Below, piece by piece: positions 57,071 through 64,000 of a DNA stretch of 64,000 bases. The notes below the pieces were generated by a model, which was not told where the DNA came from, searched no databases, and saw only the letters and a program-made list of their open reading frames with translations. Made by a program: the position numbers and the translations under genes. Numbering within the stretch: the first letter of the stretch is position 1; the number at the start of each line of letters is the position of its first letter. Location of the stretch: positions 464,981 to 528,980 of the forward strand of contig NW_006498102.1 in assembly GCF_000471905.2 (NCBI RefSeq), given 5' to 3'. The stretch is from Amborella trichopoda. Its lineage: Eukaryota > Streptophyta > Magnoliopsida > Amborellales > Amborellaceae.

Positions 57071-60004
57071 TGGTCAGAAGCCTTAATTTTTATATAATGA
57101 GTTCCTCCTCCTTTACATTGAGATATCAGGTGTATATATAAAAGTGGGGCCCAAACAGGGGTGGATACTCAAAATTCACCTTAATTGTTGAAAATTACAA
57201 TTTAATTGAATTAAAAGAAATCTAAAAATGGGACAATTTTGCCTTTCCCCAACAATTCATATAATTCCAATTCAGTTCCTATTTCTGCCTTAGAATATGT
57301 GCAATCTTCTAAGGCTGATTCGAGGTTGCTCCGGCGCTCGTTCGGCCAAACGATGATTGTTTTCTTGTTGGACTCGAAATGACGATCGTTTTGATATCCA
57401 TTTTGAATCACTGCTCGCGTTTTTGGGCCACGATCATGAGATGCAAAATTTTTTAGGAACTTCCAATCTTTTGATCAAGATTGCACCCATTTCTCGACAT
57501 GTCTTCACGATTTCTTCGCTGAATTACGACGAGCACGCCGTTACGATCGTTTGGCAACAAGCGCAGTTTGATTTCGTGCCTAAACGATGATTTTTTACTT
57601 TTGGGTTTTTGGCTGAAATCTAAATTCAGGTGGCTAGAATTTGTAGCAACTTCTTTGTCCTTGCGCGTTAAATCCAACCGTTCATCCCATACGAGGTTCG
57701 GCCCAGATGTAGCCTCAGACGTCGAGCACGTAATGGAATTAGTTTCATGTCGATGTCGTGTGATCGTCGTGATATGGCCGCTCGATCAAGGTGTGTCATT
57801 GCTGATTTTCCTGCAACTTTTACTACAAATCATCAACTTCTCTCTAGCTTTTCTCCTTGCTCGGGAGACGTCGCAGTCGTGCCACATATCAAAACACTCA
57901 GCATGACGAGATAAATATGCTCCAAAAATTTGGGCTCGATCGGACTCAAGACGAGGAGATACGACTTTCCAAAGTTCGACCCAAAACTGTAAAAACCAGT
58001 CTTCATTAATGGCAATTGGTGCAGGGAGGGCGCACGGGAATAGTGTGCAGCCTACCCCTTTTTAATATTTCGGTCATAACTTTGTCCTGGAGCGTCTGAT
58101 TAAGTCGAAACTTGACTCATAGGGGTTTTAAATCGTTACGGATCCAATGGTAGTGGTTTCACATCCATTTGACAATTCGGTAATACGGTTCCAGTTATAG
58201 AGTCCATTTCAGGGTACTAGAGGCTGATTTTTCCGAAGTGTTTCTTTGTCAGCGCTGCCTTAGACATGTCGAATTACGACGAAACTTGACAGACGACCTT
58301 ATGAAGTTCTCAGAAACATTTTCACTCATTCTTGGGCAATTTCATAACTGTTGAAAATTCTATTGGTGAATCAGGCCTTTATTAACCTGGCTTCTCTTTA
58401 TTTGTGCCGGGGGTACAAGGTGCTAAAAAATGCCTTCAAATAGCTTGCCCCACCGAATGTTGCGCTTCAAGAGAAGTGAGAAGGACAATCATTTGAAAAA
58501 TTTCCTTCAGCTTTATTAATTTTCTTTCTTGGCCACAAAATCATGCGCAAGCTGAGGAGATCTCCACGGAATGCTGTAATTAGGATGCTCAAACATCTGG
58601 ATGCATTTGTTATAGATCCATTCGTGGAGACTTCGGGGGAGAAGGGACACTAAGGGGTACAATCGAAGTCCTCACCCTCTTTGGACTTTTCGAGGGATGC
58701 ATTTGTTTTCTTTGTTAGTCTGTCTTGGATGGACATCTAAAGAGCCTTTGGTTGGCGTTCGTCTGCTGCTACACCAGATTTGCCTTTACAAGTAGGGTAC
58801 CTCATTTTTGAGGCGACCTTTATGGGCTCTACTCTGCTTTCTGCCAGCATTTTTGACAAGCAGTGTACCTCTTTTTTAGGCGACCTCAGGGGGCTCAATT
58901 CTGGTTGCTGCATAAAGGTCTGGCTTAACAGTTTACTTAGCCTTCTGAGGGCGTCTTCGGCATATCGAAATGTGGCTTCTTGTTTCTACGGAGGCTAGTT
59001 TGGCTTTCATCTAGCTCACCGTAGTGACTTCTTGGATATGAGGCTATTTTGCGTGGAGCTCGACTGACTTCTTGGCGATTCTTCTGACTTCTGGGTCCTT
59101 TCGTGTTTGGACTCAGACTGTAGAATTCGTCTTTGAAGCTTTCTTTTTGGGTCCTGTTAACAGGCCATTCTGATACCGAGGATTTTTCTTTGAATGCCGC
59201 TTGAAGGTGCCTATAAAAGCGAGCATTGCATCAACCTGTTGTATTGGTCCAAGCACCCTTTGCGGGTTGTTACTTGGACTGAGGAAGTGGCGTCGTAGAG
59301 ACGGTTTTCACCAACCTCTTTTTTATTTGGAGCTTTTTTACCCATAACATTGCCACCATATCCGCCTTTTTTCCATTCTTAGTCACAGTGCCCTTTCGGG
59401 TTTTCACCGTGCTTGGTTTTAATTTTATGGAACACTCTTACTCATGGTTTCGTGACCATGCCCGTCCGTCATTTTTACTCATGGCGTTCCCTTATTCGGG
59501 TTTACACCATGCACGTTCTTTTTTCTTTTTCTTTTTTTCTTTTTTTTTTGTGTGAGGGTGTGTTTAAGGTCATGCCTTCGTGACCTTTGCAAAGCCTTTT
59601 AACGTCATGCGGTTAGAACGTGCATTATAGTTTAGGGTCATACAACGGGACCGTGGTGGTGTGAATTGCAATTTGTAGATGTTATAGAGTGAGTATGGTG
59701 GTGATCAGACTCACTTTGGGGGGAATGGCACGAGGCTGCCTATGAATGATGGGTAGTGTTTGCACAGAAGGTAGATGATGGTGACCCACTAGCTGACAAT
59801 GAGTATGGATGGCAGGATGGCTCACCGTTGTTCTATGAGCATGGGTGGGACTCACTGGTGAGGCAACAAAGGTGGTGATGATGGAAATGGACTCATTGGG
59901 GAGGCAGTGAAGGTGGTACGCGCAGAGGGACGAGCCGGTTAGGAAAGGCGTGCATGGAGATGCATGCAAAAGGCATATGCGCGTATGTGGAGGCGTGTTT
60001 AAGG

Positions 60005-60430
60005 TCATGCTTCCGAGGCCTGTACAAAGCAGTTTAACATCATGCGATCAGGACGTGCACTATAGTTTAAGGTCATATAGCTTGGACCATGGCTATGCAG
60101 TTTAGGGTCATGCAACATAGACCGTGGCTATGTAGTTTAATGTCATGCGGCCAGGACGTGTACTATAGTTTAAGGTCATATAGCTGGACCATTGTGTTAG
60201 GCCTTTTAACGTCATGCAGCCAGGACGTGCACTACAGTTTAGGGTCATACAGTTGGACCATGACTGCAGTTTAAGGTCAGGCAACTTGACTATGGCTGCA
60301 GTTTAAGGTCATGAAACTGGACCATGGTTACAGTTTAAGGTCATGCAACTAGACCATGGCTGCAGTTTAAGGTCATGCAACTGGACCATGGCTGCAGTTT
60401 AAGGTCATGCAACTGGACCATTATGTGAGT
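60005..60430. repeat. 32-bp minisatellite
   Basis: CTGCAGTTTAAGGTCATGCA then ACTGGACCATGG, about 12 copies, the last six nearly regular; earlier units vary in length and carry AACGTCATGCGGCCAGGACG variants. Confidence 0.9.
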
Positions 60431-60639
60431 CGTAGTGTAACTGGGTATTTTGGTAAAGAGGGGACTCACAGGAGAATGTGAGGTGAATGAGGCTCCATGG
60501 GGGATAAGGTTATGGTTGTCGGCATGACTTGTCGGGGATGTAGTGGGTCCAGGCGGAATGGTGACCCAGCAAGCGAGGGTTGTGATGTGGACTCCTTGCG
60601 ATTAGGGGGAAGCATGACTCCGTGGGGATGCAAGACTGG

Positions 60640-60975
60640 GGCATGCACATAACTCCACCGGGGAGAGTGATAGAACATGCACGACGGTAGCATGCTCGAC
60701 GATGAAAGGGTGCAGTAAAAGAACACACACGGCAATAGCACGCTCGACAATAAGACAACCCAACATGAGGACACGCACAGATTTAACGTGCTCGGTAGTA
60801 GAAGAGCACACCTTGAGAGCATGCACGGCAATAGCATGCACGGTAGTGACATGCTCGGGCGTAGCACAGGCGGCGATGACACACACGTGGTGGTGACATG
60901 CTCGGCAATGACATGCACAGCATGCAAGGCAGTGACATGCTCGGCAATGACATGCACAGCGATAAAGCATGCGCA
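60640..60975. repeat. GCATGCTCGGCAATGACAT repeat
   Basis: Degenerate units of 15-30 bases based on ACATGCTCGGCAATGACATG with CACGGCAATAGC variants. The His/Cys/Ala-rich frames on both strands are by-products. Confidence 0.85.
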
Positions 60976-61589
60976 ACGGTGACTTAAGTTCATGCTTTTC
61001 GGGCCTAGGCCCGACCTAGCCCGATCCGTTGCCATTTGGCCTTCTGGACCTGCATGTCATTGGCAGTTTGTGTGGGGTATTTTAGGGAAGTACCGGCAAT
61101 ATAATGGCGTAAACCCCCTTTTTACCATTTCACTTTTGGTAAAACTGCTGAGAGCCTCTTTGACAGTTAAGTGAGAATTCCGGCAGAACCCAGTGGAGTT
61201 GTCAAATTGGTTAGATGCCTCGATCTCGCCCCTCGGTCTGGTTGACTTGGTGGCACGTGTCTCGGGTTTCAAAGAGAACCCGGGACCTGAGATCGCTCTC
61301 TTGGGAACCTCGTGTACAAAACAAAGGTAGGTACACCAACCTGTGAGAGAGGAATTAGGGTGTGAGGCAGGACACACCTCACTTGGGTTCGTAACGCACT
61401 CGGGCTGACTTGCGTGGACTCCCTCTTAGATCACGATAGCCCCCAAGCCGACGGCTAGTTCGCAATCGCCTCCCTTGACATGTTCTCTTCTGTTTCTACA
61501 ATCGCATACGCACATGTTAATATACAAGACAATTGGGTTAAAGGACCACACTTTGCCTTTAGGTGAATTCACACGAGCGTACATTCGAG

Positions 61590-61925
61590 GGGTAGAATAA
61601 AGAAATGGAGACTAGTCTAATGTTCACCTATTCTTCTAGACTAAGAAAAGAGAGTAGAATAAAGATGAGAAGAAAAAAACAATGTTAGAAAATGAAAGAT
61701 TAGTATGGCTTTCAACTAATCTCTCAAAGAGGAGAAAAATAAACTCTTAGAGGCTGGTCTGCTTTTCACTCAGTACTCCAAAGAAGGAACTATAAAGACT
61801 GGTATGGCTTTCGACCAATTCTTTAAAGAAAGGGCTCTAAAGACTGATATGGTTTTCAGCTAGTACTTTAAAGAAATGGCTCCAATGACTAGTATGGCTT
61901 TCAACCAGTACTTTAAAAATGTGTG
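61590..61925. repeat. 50-bp tandem repeat
   Basis: GACTGGTATGGCTTTCGACC then AATTCTTTAAAGAAAGGGCT, unit about 50 bases, about six copies with growing divergence towards the left. Within the unit GGTATGGCTTT...ACCA and CTTTAAAG give short inverted words. Confidence 0.85.
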
Positions 61926-62284
61926 TTTTGAAAGGAATGAGGGTTAATATGGTCAAGAGAGAGATAGAAAGTAGGAAGAAATATAATAAGGGAAGAGAAG
62001 AGGAGACAAGAGATGAATAAGAGAGAAGAAATTTGACTAGACAGCTAAACTGTCGCATTGGCAAGACTAGTGCGGTGGTTGATTTGGTATGGTAGTTAGA
62101 CGGACACGGTGGCTTTGACCAGCATGACGGCTAAACTACTCGACGAGAAAACTAACACACTAACTAATCTGGCGCCACAGTCAGCTTGATGTAGTAGCTA
62201 GATGGGCACGATGACTCAGACCGGCGATGCGGCTAAACTGTTTGATGGCAAGACTAACTTGGCAGCACAAGGCTTAGCCTATCC

Positions 62285-62815
62285 TATGGTCAAATGATAG
62301 AAGAAAAGTGAAGAGAGAAGAGAAAGAGAAGAGAGAAGAGAAGAGAAGAAGAGGGGAAAGAGGAAGAGTTAGAGAAGAGATAGAGAAAAGGAGAGGGGGA
62401 AGAGAGAGAAGGAAAAAGAGGAAAGATAAGAGAGATAGAAGAGAGATAAGAGAGAGAGGATAGAAGAGTGAGAAAAGAATGGGAAGAAAGGAAATAAGAG
62501 AGATAAGAGAGATAGAAGAGAGATAACAGAGAGAGGACGGAAGAGTGAGGAAAAAAAATGAGAAGAGGGGAAAGAAGAGAGATAAGAGAGAGAAGAGAAA
62601 GAGTGCAGAAAAAAAATGAGAAGAGGGGAAAGAAGAGAGATAAGATAAAGATGAGAGAGATAAGGGAGACAGGAAATAGAGAGAGAAAAGAGAGAGCAAA
62701 GGAGAGGGAAGGTGAGAAAGGAAAGAAGAAGAAGAAAAGAGGGAGATATGAGAGAGAGAGAGGAGAAGAGAGATGAAGAGGAAAGAGAAGAAAGAGAACA
62801 TATAAGATGAGAAAG
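62285..62815. repeat. GA-rich low-complexity tract with longer period
   Basis: Almost wholly purine on the plus strand. A longer unit is visible: AAAAAAATGAGAAGAGGGGA then AAGAAGAGAGATAAGA recurs at 62550 and 62609. The Leu/Ser/Phe frames on the minus strand (up to 216 codons) are composition artefacts. Confidence 0.92.
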
Positions 62816-62820
62816 GAAGT

Positions 62821-63765
62821 CATGGATGACATTAAACACTTCTGTTCATTATAGGAGGGAGGTGAGAAAGGAGTCATGGATGCCGATAGGCATTGTCGTT
62901 CATAACAAAAAGGAGAAAAGTCATGTGTGGCGGTGAGCAATGCCGTGCATGACAGGAAAGAGAGAGATGAGTGAGAGTCATAGATAGCGACAGGTACTGT
63001 CGTTCATGACAGAAGAGAGAGAAAGAGAAAGAACATGGACGACAATAGGCTCTTTCGTCTATGACAGAAGAGAGAGAAAGAGAATGAACATGAACGACGA
63101 TAGATTCTGCCTTCCATGATGGGAGAAAGAGATGAGTGAGAATGAATATGAACGGCGATAGGCTCTACCGTCCATGACAGAAGAGACAAAAAGAGAAAGA
63201 ACATGGAAGACGATAGGCTCTGTCGTCCATGACAGAAGAGAGAGAAAGAGATTGAACATGGACGGCGATAGGCTCTGCCGTCCATGACAAGAGACAAAGA
63301 TGAGTGAGATTGAACATGGATGACGATAGGCTCTGTCGTCCATAAAAGAAGAGAGAGAAACAGAAAGAATATGGATGGCGATAGGCTCTGCTGTCCATGA
63401 CAAAAGAGAGAGAAAGAGAACGAGCATGGACGACAGTAATCACCGGCGTGCATGACGAGTGTGGGAGAGAAAAAAAAAAGACATACCCGGCCATGAGCAC
63501 CACCGTGCATGTCAAGAAGGACTCAGACACATCCCAGCCCGCCACTCGAGAAAGAACCCAGTTCAGTGTCCTTTGTCGAAGAATAGGGAGAGAGTCATCA
63601 TGCACAGCTATGTGTACCGTTGTACATAACAAGTGAAGGATGAACTTGGACAGAGGCCTGGCCCACCACTCGGTAAAGGATCTGGCTCACTGTACTCATC
63701 CCAGGAAGCCTAACAGAGGAGAGAACATCATGCTTAGCAGTAGAAACTGCCATGCATGATAGAGG
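62821..63765. repeat. Hairpin minisatellite array, about 15 units
   Basis: About 15 hairpin units, mostly 52-60 bases apart: GA-rich spacer (AGAAGAGAGAGAAAGAGA), then an inverted repeat such as CATGGACGGC-GATAGGCTCT-GCCGTCCATG (63257-63286). Hairpins begin near 62821, 62875, 62922, 62979, 63034, 63089, 63147, 63202, 63257, 63315, 63370, 63425, 63480, 63599 and 63731. Changes in one arm are often matched in the other (GGC with GCC; GAC with GTC). Confidence 0.88.
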
Positions 63766-64000
63766 AGAAAGAAGATAAGGAGAGAGAGGAAAGAGGAGCG
63801 AGAGAAAGTAAAGAGAGAAAAGAAACCAGGAAGGGAGGAAGATAGAGAAAATGAAAGAATAAAAAGAGAAAACAGGAAAGAGAGGAGAGAGAGAAAAGGA
63901 AAGAGAGAGAAAGAAGAGGAGAGAAAAAGAGAGAAAAAGAGAGAGAAAGAAAGAAGAGGAGAGAGAAAGATAGAAGAAGAGGAGAGAGGAAAAAGAAAAG
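63766..64000. repeat. GA-rich low-complexity tract to window end
   Basis: GAGAGAAAGA-type purine sequence continuing beyond the window. No other structure. Confidence 0.9.

Larger units (their letters stand above)
57200..61500. mobile_element. Probable non-coding part of a large LTR retrotransposon
   Basis: Less AT-rich than the rest and without a credible reading frame. 58780-59510 has phrases like those between integrase and LTR in the gypsy element (TTTTTAGGCGACCTCAGGGG, CCCTTTCGGGTTTTCACCGT, GTTTACACCATGCACG; compare 21250-21425). TTTAACGTCATGC occurs in both (20010 and 59600-60210). A second Tat-type element in minus orientation is my inference. No LTR pair is found within the window. 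Confidence 0.45.

Noticed and set aside
60466..61035. A 189-codon minus-strand frame rich in His, Cys and Val
   Set aside because: It is produced by the GCATGCTCGGCAATGACAT repeat; alternative frames on both strands are equally open.
62274..62940. Minus-strand frames of up to 216 codons, rich in Leu, Ser and Phe, looking like membrane proteins
   Set aside because: All three frames are open because the strand is almost pure pyrimidine; there is no start context or conserved domain.
63004..63632. Three overlapping minus-strand frames of 122-168 codons
   Set aside because: They translate the hairpin minisatellite; the repeated HARAYRRPCS-like peptide is the repeat unit read in different phases.

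Overview
This is nuclear DNA from a flowering plant. It is AT-rich and repeat-laden, with a FAR1-related gene, an NPR1-interacting repressor gene, Ty1/copia and Ty3/gypsy-Tat retrotransposons, Mutator-like and PIF/Harbinger elements, and apparent organellar DNA carrying a group II intron domain V. I cannot name the species. Two assembly gaps are present (12813-12*, i.e. 12813-13457, and 43854-43873).

Only two stretches look like host genes. The first, at about 9.3-12.4 kb (+), is a FAR1/FHY3-related gene with a pyrimidine-rich 5' leader exon, a long leader intron and two coding exons. It carries an in-frame stop inside the transposase-like domain. The second, at 41106-41483 (-), is a small intact gene for an NRR/NIMIN-type repressor of NPR1, with a VEEFF core, a PSFEWEDF motif and a C-terminal LxLxL (EAR) motif. 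A long-arm foldback transposon ends about 80 bp upstream of its TATA box.

The framework of 0.2-54 kb is a diverged large repeat present about three times: roughly 0.9-6.3 kb; 14.7-17.2 plus 31.4-36.2 kb; and 42.9-53.6 kb. A similar GATCGCCCGATTC-type block recurs at 0.25-0.42, 14.64-14.72, 40.08-40.41 and 53.81-54.08 kb. Because the copies align, each gives an empty site for insertions in the others. This let me bound several transposons and a 606-bp organellar insert.

Unit 2 (14.7-40 kb) is split by a nested block at 17.2-31.4 kb. A copia element (+) carries in its 5' LTR both a 341-bp Mutator-type MITE with a 9-bp duplication and an 8.3-kb gypsy/Tat element (-). Both retrotransposons are dead, and both have lost the reverse-transcriptase core. 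Unit 2 also holds a decayed PIF/Harbinger transposon (36.3-37.7 kb).

The small DNA transposons are mainly three groups. Family A (about 340-480 bp, at least ten copies) has a small palindrome in each terminal repeat. Family G (three copies of about 510 bp, 5.5-7.7 kb) folds back along its whole length and has 9-bp duplications. A second foldback family (41670-42221 and relatives) has an imperfect 9-bp duplication.

From 57.2 kb to the end the sequence is less AT-rich and has no gene. It resembles the non-coding part of a large LTR retrotransposon. It ends in nested minisatellites, including an array of about 15 hairpins (62.8-63.8 kb) whose arms change in a base-pair-preserving way.
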